Shown: one piece after another, positions 5,883 to 11,278 of the stretch
Position numbering within the stretch: position 1 is the first letter of the stretch
Layout: every line of letters starts with the position of its first letter
DNA from: Pseudomonadota bacterium
GTDB lineage: Bacteria; Pseudomonadota; Alphaproteobacteria; Rhizobiales; Xanthobacteraceae
DNA length: 11,278 nt
Direction: 5' to 3'
Assembly (NCBI GenBank): GCA_023387695.1
Contig: JAEWHT010000259.1
Coordinates: forward strand, 1 to 11,278
Notes under the pieces: generated by a model
Seen by the model: the letters and a program-made list of their open reading frames with translations, nothing else
Databases searched by the model: none
Told to the model about the DNA's origin: nothing
Translations under genes and position numbers: made by a program

Positions 5883-8800
5883 AGCAGGGTATGCAGTCGC
5901 CGGCCGAGCTGCTCACGCCCGGCCGCGAGGTGACGCTTGCCAATGTCGCGGAAGGTGCCGAAGGCCTCATCGTCTCCGACCTCGCGCGGGCGCTGGCGGC
6001 GCGGCCGAAGAAGCCGGCTGTCAGCCTTGCCGTGGTCTGCCGCGACGGCGCGCGGATGCAGCAGCTCGAACGCGCGCTGCAATTCTTCGCGCCCGATCTG
6101 CCGCTGCTGACCTTTCCGGCCTGGGATTGCCAGCCTTATGACCGCGTCTCGCCGCATGGCGGCATACTCGCCCAGCGCCTGACGACGCTGGCGCGCCTTG
6201 CCGCACTCACCGGCAGCGACAAGCCGCTGATCGTGCTCACCACGGTGAATGCCGTCGTCCAGCGCGTGCCCGCGCGCGAACTGGTCGCGGCGCAGGCGCT
6301 GTCGGTTGCGCCCGGCAATGTCGTGCCGATGGACACCATCGTCGCCTGGCTCGAGCACAATGGCTACAACCGTTCGTCGACCGTGCGCGAGCCCGGCGAA
6401 TACGCCGTGCGCGGTGGCATCCTCGATCTGTTTCCGGCAGGCCTCGAGCAGCCCGTGCGCTTCGACTTCTTCGGCGACAGCCTGGAATCGATCCGCACCT
6501 TCGACGCCGAAACCCAGCGCACGCTGCTCGACATGCGCGCGCTCGATCTGGTGCCGGTCTCCGAATTCCAGCTCGTTACCGACACCATCCGCCGCTTCCG
6601 CATGGGCTATGTCGCCGAGTTCGGCGCGCCCGAGCGTGACGATGCGCTCTACGAGGCGGTCAGCGAGGGGCGCCGCCATCCCGGCATGGAGCATTGGCTG
6701 CCGCTGTTCCAGGACCGAATGGATACGCTGTTCGATTATCTGCAAGGCGCGACCATGGCGATCGAGCCGCAGGCCGAGGACGCCGTCCGCGAGCGCTTCA
6801 AGCAGATCCAGGATTATTACGAGGCCCGTCGCGATGCCATGGAGCATCCCGGCGGCGGCGCGATCTACAAGCCGTTGCCGCCTGACCGGCTCTATCTGAC
6901 CGATGAGGAGTGGGGCAAGCGCCTCGGCGGAATCCCGCTGGCGCGGCTGACGGCGTTCTCCGTGCCGACCGACGGGACCAGCGTCGTCGACGCTGGCGCG
7001 CGCAAGGGCCGTGACTTCGCGCCGGAGCGTAACGACACCACCGTCAACGTGTTCCAGGCGGTCGTCAGCCATGTGATGGCGCTGCAGGCTGAGCGCAAGA
7101 AGGTCGTGATCGCGCTGTGGAGCGAAGGCTCACGCGACCGCATGACCTCGATGCTGCGCGACCACAAGCTGACCCATACCACCAGCGTCAACGCCTGGCG
7201 CACGGTGCAGGCGACTCCACGCAACGAGACCATGCTGGCCGTGCTCGGCCTCGAAAGCGGTTTCGAGACCGACGAGATTGCGCTCATCAGTGAGCAGGAC
7301 ATTCTCGGCGATCGCCTGGTGCGCCCGCGCAAGGCGAGCCGCAAGCTCGACAATTTCATCTCGGAGGTGACGAGCCTCACTGCTGGCGACATCGTCGTCC
7401 ACGTCGATCACGGTATTGGCCGCTTCATCGGCCTGCAGACCCTCGACGTCGCCGGCGCGCCACATGACTGTCTCGAGCTGCATTATGCCGCTGAGACAAA
7501 ACTGTTCCTGCCGGTTGAGAACATCGAGCTGTTGTCGCGCTACGGCTCCGACCAGACCACGGTCGAGCTCGATCGTCTCGGCGGCTCCGGCTGGCAGACC
7601 CGCAAGGCCAAACTCAAGAACCGCATCCGGGAGATCGCGGGCGAACTGATCAAGATCGCGGCCGCGCGCCATCTGCACGAGGCGCCCAAGCTGCCGGTGC
7701 AGCAGGGCCTCTATGATGAGTTCTGCGCGCGCTTCCCCTATGACGAGACTGAGGATCAGTTAGGGGCGATCGAATCCACCCTGAAGGATCTCGAGCTCGG
7801 CCGTCCCATGGACCGCCTGATCTGCGGCGACGTCGGCTTTGGCAAGACGGAAGTGGCGCTGCGCGCGGCCTTTGCCGTTGCGCTCGAAGGCAAGCAGGTT
7901 GCAGTCGTCGTGCCGACAACGCTGCTCGCGCGCCAGCACGCCAAAACCTTCACCGAGCGCTTCAAGGGCTTTCCGGTGAACGTGGCGCAGGCTTCGCGCC
8001 TGGTCGCGACCAAGGAGCTGAACCTGGTCAAGAAGGGCATTGCCGACGGTTCGGTCGACATCGTCGTCGGTACCCACGCGCTGCTCGGCAAGGCGATCAA
8101 GTTCCGCGATCTCGGTCTCGTCATCGTCGACGAAGAGCAGCACTTTGGCGTCACCCACAAGGAGCGGCTCAAGGCACTGCGTGCCGAGGTGCATGTGCTG
8201 ACGTTGTCGGCGACGCCGATCCCGCGCACGCTGCAACTGGCGCTCACCGGCGTCCGCGAGCTCTCGATCATTGCATCGCCCCCGGTCGACCGCCTCGCGG
8301 TCCGCACTTTCGTCGCCCCGCACGATCCCTTGATGATCCGCGAGGCGCTGCTGCGCGAGCGTTATCGCGGCGGTCAGGCCTTCTACGTGGTACCGCGCAT
8401 CGACGACCTCGCCGAGGTCAAGGATTTCCTCGACAAGCACGTACCGGAGATGAAGGTCGCGGTCGCGCACGGCCAGATGCCGCCCGCCGTGATCGAGGAC
8501 ATCATGACCGCGTTCTACGACGGCAAGTTCGACATCCTGCTGTCGACGACCATCGTCGAGTCAGGCCTCGATATTCCCAACGCCAACACGCTGATCGTGC
8601 ACCGCGCCGACATGTTCGGGCTTGCACAACTTTACCAGCTCCGCGGCCGCGTCGGTCGTTCCAAGCTGCGGGCCTATGCGCTGTTCACGCTGCCGGCGCA
8701 GCAGAAGATCACGGCGCAGGCCGAGCGCCGGCTCACCGTGCTGCAGTCGCTGGAGACGCTGGGCGCCGGCTTCCAGCTCGCCTCACACGACCTCGATATC

Positions 8801-9397
8801 CGCGGCGCCGGCAATCTGCTCGGCGAGGAGCAGTCCGGCCACATCAAGGAAGTCGGCTTCGAGCTCTACCAATCGATGCTGGAGGAGGCGATCGTCAACC
8901 TCAAGGCCGGCGTCTCCGAGCCCGCCGCCGATCGCTGGTCGCCGACAATCACCATCGGCATGCCCGTGCTCATTCCCGAGGATTATGTCGGCGATCTCTC
9001 GGTGCGGCTGTCGCTGTACCGGCGCCTGGCCGATCTCGACAGCGAGGAGGAGATCGAGAATTTTGGTGCCGAGATGCGCGATCGTTTCGGCGTGCTGCCG
9101 GACGAGGTGCGCTATCTCTTCAAGGTCGCCGCGATCAAGGCGTTCTGTCGCCAGGCCAATGTCGGGAAGATCGACGCCGGCCCAAAGGGGGCCGTCATCA
9201 CCTTCCGCGACAATTCATTCGCTTATCCCGATCGCCTGGTGTCGTTCATCCGCAGCTACGGCCAGGCCGCCAAGGTGCGCCCCGACATGAAGGTGGTGTT
9301 CCTGCAGGACTGGGAGACGCCGGAAGAGCGCCTCGCGGGGACAACGGAGATCATGCGGCAGCTGGCGCAGCTCGCGCAGAAAAAGAAGGCGGCGTAG
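5879..9397 (+). CDS. mfd: Transcription-repair coupling factor Mfd
   Basis: 1172 residues; E. coli Mfd has 1148. Mfd removes RNA polymerase stalled at DNA lesions and recruits UvrA. Domains in order: UvrB-like N-terminal region (about 30-330, with AWDCQPYDRVSPHGG and REPGEYAVRGGILDLFP); CarD-like RNA-polymerase-interacting domain (about 498-560, GDIVVHVDHGIGRFIGL, then CLELHYA and KLFLPVENIELLSRY); SF2 motor with Walker A GDVGFGKT (650-657), DEEQ (751-754) and LSATPIPRTLQ (from 776); helicase C with TTIVESGLDIPNANT and LYQLRGRVGRS; the RecG-like translocation motif (QLASHDLDIRGAGNLLGEEQSGH); and the C-terminal TRCF domain (about 1020-1090). All key motifs look intact. The ATG at 5879 gives an ATGA overlap with sdhE. 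An ATG at 5891 (MQSPAELL), after AGCAGGG, is an equally plausible start. Confidence 0.97.
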   Translation: MKQGMQSPAELLTPGREVTLANVAEGAEGLIVSDLARALAARPKKPAVSLAVVCRDGARMQQLERALQFFAPDLPLLTFPAWDCQPYDRVSPHGGILAQRLTTLARLAALTGSDKPLIVLTTVNAVVQRVPARELVAAQALSVAPGNVVPMDTIVAWLEHNGYNRSSTVREPGEYAVRGGILDLFPAGLEQPVRFDFFGDSLESIRTFDAETQRTLLDMRALDLVPVSEFQLVTDTIRRFRMGYVAEFGAPERDDALYEAVSEGRRHPGMEHWLPLFQDRMDTLFDYLQGATMAIEPQAEDAVRERFKQIQDYYEARRDAMEHPGGGAIYKPLPPDRLYLTDEEWGKRLGGIPLARLTAFSVPTDGTSVVDAGARKGRDFAPERNDTTVNVFQAVVSHVMALQAERKKVVIALWSEGSRDRMTSMLRDHKLTHTTSVNAWRTVQATPRNETMLAVLGLESGFETDEIALISEQDILGDRLVRPRKASRKLDNFISEVTSLTAGDIVVHVDHGIGRFIGLQTLDVAGAPHDCLELHYAAETKLFLPVENIELLSRYGSDQTTVELDRLGGSGWQTRKAKLKNRIREIAGELIKIAAARHLHEAPKLPVQQGLYDEFCARFPYDETEDQLGAIESTLKDLELGRPMDRLICGDVGFGKTEVALRAAFAVALEGKQVAVVVPTTLLARQHAKTFTERFKGFPVNVAQASRLVATKELNLVKKGIADGSVDIVVGTHALLGKAIKFRDLGLVIVDEEQHFGVTHKERLKALRAEVHVLTLSATPIPRTLQLALTGVRELSIIASPPVDRLAVRTFVAPHDPLMIREALLRERYRGGQAFYVVPRIDDLAEVKDFLDKHVPEMKVAVAHGQMPPAVIEDIMTAFYDGKFDILLSTTIVESGLDIPNANTLIVHRADMFGLAQLYQLRGRVGRSKLRAYALFTLPAQQKITAQAERRLTVLQSLETLGAGFQLASHDLDIRGAGNLLGEEQSGHIKEVGFELYQSMLEEAIVNLKAGVSEPAADRWSPTITIGMPVLIPEDYVGDLSVRLSLYRRLADLDSEEEIENFGAEMRDRFGVLPDEVRYLFKVAAIKAFCRQANVGKIDAGPKGAVITFRDNSFAYPDRLVSFIRSYGQAAKVRPDMKVVFLQDWETPEERLAGTTEIMRQLAQLAQKKKAA

Positions 9398-9403
9398 CGA
9401 CTA

Positions 9404-9538
9404 TCGTGTCCCGGACGCGGTGCGGCGCGAAGTGCCGCTCCGCAGAGCCGGGACCCAGAGGGCTGCACGGATTGCTGCAACATGGGCCCCGGTTCTGCAG
9501 CGCATCGCGAAGGGCGCTGCGCTGCGCCCGGGGCACGA
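9404..9538. repeat. 135-bp composite inverted repeat (two hairpins, BIME/MITE-like) after mfd
   Basis: The ends TCGTGTCCCGG (9404-9414) and CCGGGGCACGA (9528-9538) are inverted copies with one mismatch. Inside are two hairpins. The first has outer arms GTCCCGG/CCGGGAC (9408-9454) and inner arms GCGGC/GCCGC. The second has outer arms GCCCCGG/CCGGGGC (9486-9534) and inner arms GCAGCGC/GCGCTGC. The middle also pairs (GGGACCCA at 9450-9457 with TGGGCCCC at 9483-9490, one mismatch). It begins 7 bp after the mfd stop and could end its transcript. It resembles repeats I recall from Bradyrhizobium genomes. Confidence 0.7.
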
Positions 9539-9542
9539 GACT

Positions 9543-9605
9543 TTACGACGCCGCCTGCGACGCGTCCGACGACAGCCGTCGCCGCAGCGATTTTGCGGTG
9601 TTCAA
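9543..9605 (-). pseudogene. 3'-end remnant of a GGDEF-like gene (duplicate of the tail of the gene at 10918-11278)
   Basis: Reading the minus strand to the TAA at 9543-9545 gives NTAKSLRRRLSSDASQAAS. The intact gene at the right of the window ends DTARSLLGRLSADASRAAS before its own stop, so about 14 of 19 residues are the same. The first 60 bases upstream of the two stops match at about 48 positions by eye. Homology ends about 20 bp before the stop codon of the next gene (TGA at 9624-9626), which lies in the same frame. The remnant has no start and cannot encode a domain. It is either a decayed paralogue or one side of a duplication flanking inserted DNA. Confidence 0.7.
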
Positions 9606-9623
9606 CAGCAGCACGCCAGCTGA

Positions 9624-10043
9624 TCAGTCGAGGTGGAATCTCAGGGAGAGGATTCCAGCCGGCTCATTCTGGACGAGCAGCAGACCCTGCGCTGCGGCAC
9701 CGGTAAAAAAGCGGTGGCTTGGTTGCGGATCATCATCGAGCACGATCCGCTGCGTTCGCGCGCCCAGCTCGAAGAAGCAACACCCGGGCCTGCCTTCGAT
9801 TTCGACGCGCGCGTGGCGGAGGTCATCACGGTACAGGAAGATGATGAGCGTGACGTTCAGTTTCTTGATCCCGACACGGCACATGCCATACGGGCAGGAG
9901 GCCGAACCGACATCGTCGTCGTTCGGCGTTTCAATGCGATAATCAAGCGTGTAGTTCTTGGCGTGGGCGGAAGACGTCATGAATTGGATCGCGGCCATGA
10001 AAGTCGCCGCGAATTGCGCCAGCCTTATTATCGAACGGAACAT
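9624..10043 (-). CDS. Small secreted protein of unknown function, predicted LexA-controlled
   Basis: 139 residues that I do not recognise. The N-terminus MFRSIIRLAQFAATFMAAIQ to SSAHA is a signal peptide with likely cleavage after residue 28 (AHA|KN), so the product should be periplasmic or outer. The mature part of about 111 residues has four cysteines (C50, C55, C88, C89) and alternates polar and hydrophobic runs suggestive of beta strands (TLDYRIE, KLNVTLIIFLY, HARVEIEG, GLLLVQNE, ILSLRFHLD). There are no further membrane segments. The ATG at 10043 has GGAGG 12 nt upstream, slightly far, and GGGGACGAG directly before it. Early codons ATA-ATA-AGG are unusual for this GC-rich genome. Its own promoter lies 36 bp upstream and overlaps a GTTC-N7-GTTC box. 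Antisense frames at 9406-9942 and 9633-10085 are shadows. Confidence 0.7.
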   Translation of the reverse strand: MFRSIIRLAQFAATFMAAIQFMTSSAHAKNYTLDYRIETPNDDDVGSASCPYGMCRVGIKKLNVTLIIFLYRDDLRHARVEIEGRPGCCFFELGARTQRIVLDDDPQPSHRFFTGAAAQGLLLVQNEPAGILSLRFHLD

Positions 10044-10078
10044 CTCGTCCCCGATCCTCCGCTGTTTCTCTTCGGCAA

Positions 10079-10107
10079 ATTGTAGCCAATTGACATGAAC
10101 ATATCAA
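10079..10107 (-). promoter_or_regulatory. Near-consensus sigma-70 promoter of the secreted-protein gene
   Basis: On the minus strand TTGATA (10107-10102), 17-bp spacer, TACAAT (10084-10079). Each box differs from TTGACA/TATAAT at one position and the spacing is optimal. Transcription would start near 10072, giving a leader of about 29 nt. It is one of the strongest promoter matches in the window and lies in a notably AT-rich patch. Confidence 0.72.
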
Positions 10108-10111
10108 GAAC
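10097..10111 (-). promoter_or_regulatory. Predicted LexA (SOS) box, GTTC-N7-GTTC
   Basis: Minus-strand GTTCTTGATATGTTC is an exact direct repeat GTTC-N7-GTTC, the operator form known for LexA in Alphaproteobacteria such as Rhizobium and Rhodobacter. The -35 hexamer TTGATA is the first six bases of the N7 spacer, so bound LexA would block RNA polymerase. A third GTTC half-site in the opposite orientation (plus strand, 10120-10123) lies just upstream. Confidence 0.6.
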
Positions 10112-10124
10112 ATTCGAAGGTTCT
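10107..10124. promoter_or_regulatory. 18-bp imperfect palindrome upstream of the -35 box
   Basis: AGAAC-A-TTCGAA-G-GTTCT: eight of nine symmetric pairs match, centred on TTCGAA. It shares the GAAC at 10108-10111 with the predicted LexA box. It could be an extended operator or a site for a second regulator. Confidence 0.35.
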
Positions 10125-10167
10125 GCGCCATGCACGCTGGCGTGATGTCTAGTCAGCCTGACAAATC

Positions 10168-10665
10168 TCAACCGCTGACGATGCGACGGAGAATCCGTAT
10201 GTCAGGACTGGGCGCTGCAGGGATTTCCGGTGAGACTGTCGGCGCCGCAAGTATCCGCGTTCTGCCATTTGTTGGTGGCGCGAGGATTGGCGGGATGGCG
10301 CGGTTGATCGAATCCCTCGGATCGCTGGGACGGATTTCACCAGGGCCGTTATTCTCTAGATTCGGGATTGCCTGACCGGTCTGTTCAATCGCGCCGTCAA
10401 TCATCTCCTTTACAGAGGTCAGTACCGAGCCTGGGTCGTCGATATATTGTTCGGACGTGAGAACGCTATCCTTGAATCGCTTCAGGTCGTCGATGGTCTC
10501 TTGGGCAGATTTTCTCGGTCCTTCGTCCCACCAGGAGCCTTTGCCAGACATGTAGTGTTCTATGACGTCTCGCGCACGGCTCGTGATGTCCTCCTTATCT
10601 GACGGATGGATCGTGACAAACCCGGAGCCGATCGGCGGTAGAGGTTTTTTCTCAATCGTCGGCAT
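10168..10665 (-). CDS. Hypothetical protein with proline-rich C-terminal half
   Basis: 165 residues that I do not recognise. The ATG at 10665 is preferred over one 15 bp upstream because AGGAGA (10671-10676) lies 5 nt before it, while the upstream ATG has no Shine-Dalgarno. Residues 22-100 look helical and charged (KEDITSRARDVIEHYM, KSAQETIDDLKRFKDSV, SVKEMIDGAIEQTGQA) with a SWWDEGP turn at 44-50. Residues 101-155 are rich in Pro, Asn and Ser and probably disordered. A basic tail (IRILRRIVSG) ends the protein. There is no signal peptide, membrane helix or catalytic motif. Codons such as AAA-AAA-CCT-CTA near the start are atypical of the neighbours and suggest acquired DNA. It could be an effector or an adaptor, but nothing shows this. 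An intrinsic terminator lies between its promoter and its start. Confidence 0.6.
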   Translation of the reverse strand: MPTIEKKPLPPIGSGFVTIHPSDKEDITSRARDVIEHYMSGKGSWWDEGPRKSAQETIDDLKRFKDSVLTSEQYIDDPGSVLTSVKEMIDGAIEQTGQAIPNLENNGPGEIRPSDPRDSINRAIPPILAPPTNGRTRILAAPTVSPEIPAAPSPDIRILRRIVSG

Positions 10666-10686
10666 GCAAGTCTCCTGCATAAAATG

Positions 10687-10718
10687 AAAAAGCCCGCGGC
10701 GGATTTCTCCGCGCGGGC
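10687..10718 (-). terminator. Strong intrinsic terminator upstream of the hypothetical gene
   Basis: Minus strand: GCCCGCG (10718-10712), CGGA (10711-10708), GAAA tetraloop, TCCG (10703-10700), one bulged C, CGCGGGC (10698-10692), then TTTTT (10691-10687). This is an 11-bp GC-rich stem with a GNRA loop and a U-tract. It ends only 11 nt before the AGGAGA of the downstream gene, so it lies inside that gene's leader rather than behind a gene. Confidence 0.75.
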
Positions 10719-10736
10719 CAACTGACCTATTTCGAT
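10687..10736 (-). ncRNA. Candidate short sRNA or attenuated leader (about 50 nt)
   Basis: A promoter at 10772-10743 and the intrinsic terminator at 10718-10687 would give a transcript of about 50 nt. It would have a roughly 18-nt unpaired 5' part followed by the terminator hairpin. No open reading frame of note fits in it. Read-through would reach the hypothetical gene. Start point and existence are inferred only. Confidence 0.4.
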
Positions 10737-10850
10737 GATGCCATTATGCCGGTGTTTTGCCCGACGAGTCAAACGGATTCGTAAAATCCGCAAATTCTTC
10801 GCATTGGTAATTGACGGCTACTTTGCATGGGGTTGTTTTTTGGATCTCGT
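10690..10850. repeat. Possible dispersed Bradyrhizobium intergenic repeat
   Basis: The stretch contains GGTGTTTTGCCCGACGAGTC (10751-10770) and ACTTTGCATGGGGTTGTTTT (10815-10834). I recall near-identical strings between genes of many Bradyrhizobium genomes. It includes the promoter and terminator listed here and a small hairpin (CGGAT/ATCCG, 10774-10790). The claim that it is dispersed rests on memory alone; only one copy lies in this window. Confidence 0.4.
10743..10772 (-). promoter_or_regulatory. Predicted sigma-70-type promoter
   Basis: On the minus strand TTGACT (10772-10767), 18-bp spacer, CATAAT (10748-10743). Each box has one mismatch to consensus. It points towards the terminator at 10718-10687 and the hypothetical gene beyond it. 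Confidence 0.55.
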
Positions 10851-10917
10851 CGGATCAAAGCGATGTCGGGGTGCCTCGAAGCGGTGACCCGCAAAAAAAT
10901 CGGGCAGAGAAGAAAAA

Positions 10918-11278
10918 CTACGACGCTGCCCGCGATGCATCCGCCGACAGCCGTCCCAGCAGCGACCTTGCCGTATCCGACGGCGACAGCGAATCCACAC
11001 TGACCACCGGATCGCTGCGCATCTCGTGCTTGCCATTCGATGTGTGCTTCATCACCGCCGACAAACGGCGGGCGATCATGTGCGCCGTGCGGAAGTCAGT
11101 CTCCGCGAACACGACGATGACGGAACCGTCCTTCTGTGCCGCGCCAAAGTCCATCTGCCGCATCAGGCGGCTGAGGATGCGTGCGGCATCCAGTTGGGCG
11201 CGGGGATTGCCGGGATCGAATGCAAAGCGCGCCACCGAGAGGCCACCGCCTCGGCTGAGGGCCTGTTCGACGGCCTTG
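10918..11278 (-). CDS. Degenerate GGDEF-like domain protein, C-terminal part (5' end outside window)
   Basis: The frame is open to the right edge (KAVEQALSRGGGLSVARF at the edge), so the GTG near 11235 is internal and the gene continues beyond the window. About 119 residues are visible. VARFAFDPGNPRAQLDAARILSRLMRQMDFGAAQKDGSVIVVFAETDFRTAHMIARRLSAVMKHT follows the order of the second half of a GGDEF domain (a strand, helix with the R-x-x-D turn, strand pair, then the A-x-x-I-A-x-R-L helix). The GGDEF signature itself is absent: QKDGS stands in its place, so diguanylate cyclase activity is unlikely. The tail LSPSDTARSLLGRLSADASRAAS is duplicated at 9543-9605. Downstream, CCCG/CGGG around a T-run (10888-10904) may help termination. 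The family call is moderate. Confidence 0.6.
   Translation of the reverse strand, partial: KAVEQALSRGGGLSVARFAFDPGNPRAQLDAARILSRLMRQMDFGAAQKDGSVIVVFAETDFRTAHMIARRLSAVMKHTSNGKHEMRSDPVVSVDSLSPSDTARSLLGRLSADASRAAS

Noticed and set aside
5819..7072. 417-codon open frame on the minus strand
   Set aside because: Antisense to sdhE and mfd, with composition typical of a shadow frame and no recognisable motif.
9406..10085. Plus-strand frames at 9406-9942 and 9633-10085
   Set aside because: The first translates the palindromic repeat and then runs antisense to the secreted-protein gene. The second is purely antisense. The minus-strand gene has signal peptide, promoter and start support.
10133..10144. 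CACGC-TG-GCGTG dyad as terminator of the hypothetical gene
   Set aside because: A 2-nt loop cannot form a hairpin and there is no T-tract on the minus strand. It may be a chance palindrome.
9404..11278. Mobile element or phage remnant in the right-hand block
   Set aside because: No transposase, integrase, toxin-antitoxin or phage protein was found. Only flanking tail duplication and codon use hint at acquisition, so no mobile element is called.

Overview
The window looks like chromosomal DNA of an alphaproteobacterium of the Bradyrhizobium/Rhodopseudomonas lineage. The reasons are strongly GC-rich third codon positions, protein sequences typical of Rhizobiales, and intergenic palindromic repeats of a style I associate with Bradyrhizobium genomes. 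I saw no tRNA, rRNA, CRISPR array, transposase, integrase or phage gene.

Layout, left to right: (1) 1-312 is the 3' end of a DUF502 membrane-protein gene. (2) 418-1275 is a 6-phosphogluconate-dehydrogenase-like oxidoreductase with a DUF1932-type C-terminus. (3) 1495-1764 is a small secreted Cys-rich-repeat protein, convergent with and overlapping a FlaR/adenylate-kinase-like P-loop protein (1739-2266, minus). (4) 2372-3301 is a ketopantoate-reductase-family protein whose stop codon overlaps that of recG. (5) recG (3298-5406, minus) is divergent from an sdhE-mfd operon (5592-9397). Its 186-bp intergenic gap holds a REP-like hairpin and a good sigma-70-type promoter. (6) After mfd comes a 135-bp composite inverted repeat. 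(7) 9543-11278 is an accessory-looking stretch, all on the minus strand: a short 3' remnant of a GGDEF-like gene, a small secreted protein of unknown function, a proline-rich protein of unknown function, and the 3' part of an intact-looking GGDEF-like gene whose tail the remnant resembles.

The core of the window is genome maintenance: RecG remodels replication forks and Mfd couples transcription to repair, and the two share the RecG-type translocase module. The gene between them, sdhE, serves flavinylation of succinate dehydrogenase and is translationally coupled to mfd by an ATGA overlap.

The most interesting part is the right-hand end. The small secreted protein at 9624-10043 has a near-consensus promoter (TTGATA, 17 bp, TACAAT). 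Its -35 box lies inside GTTC-N7-GTTC, the form of the LexA (SOS) box of Alphaproteobacteria. The next gene (10168-10665) is preceded by a promoter and, about 50 nt further on, a textbook intrinsic terminator placed before its ribosome binding site, which suggests an attenuated leader or a short sRNA. These two genes sit between an old, about 80% identical duplication of the tail of the GGDEF-like gene. I did not find a recognisable new multi-gene defence or metabolic system.
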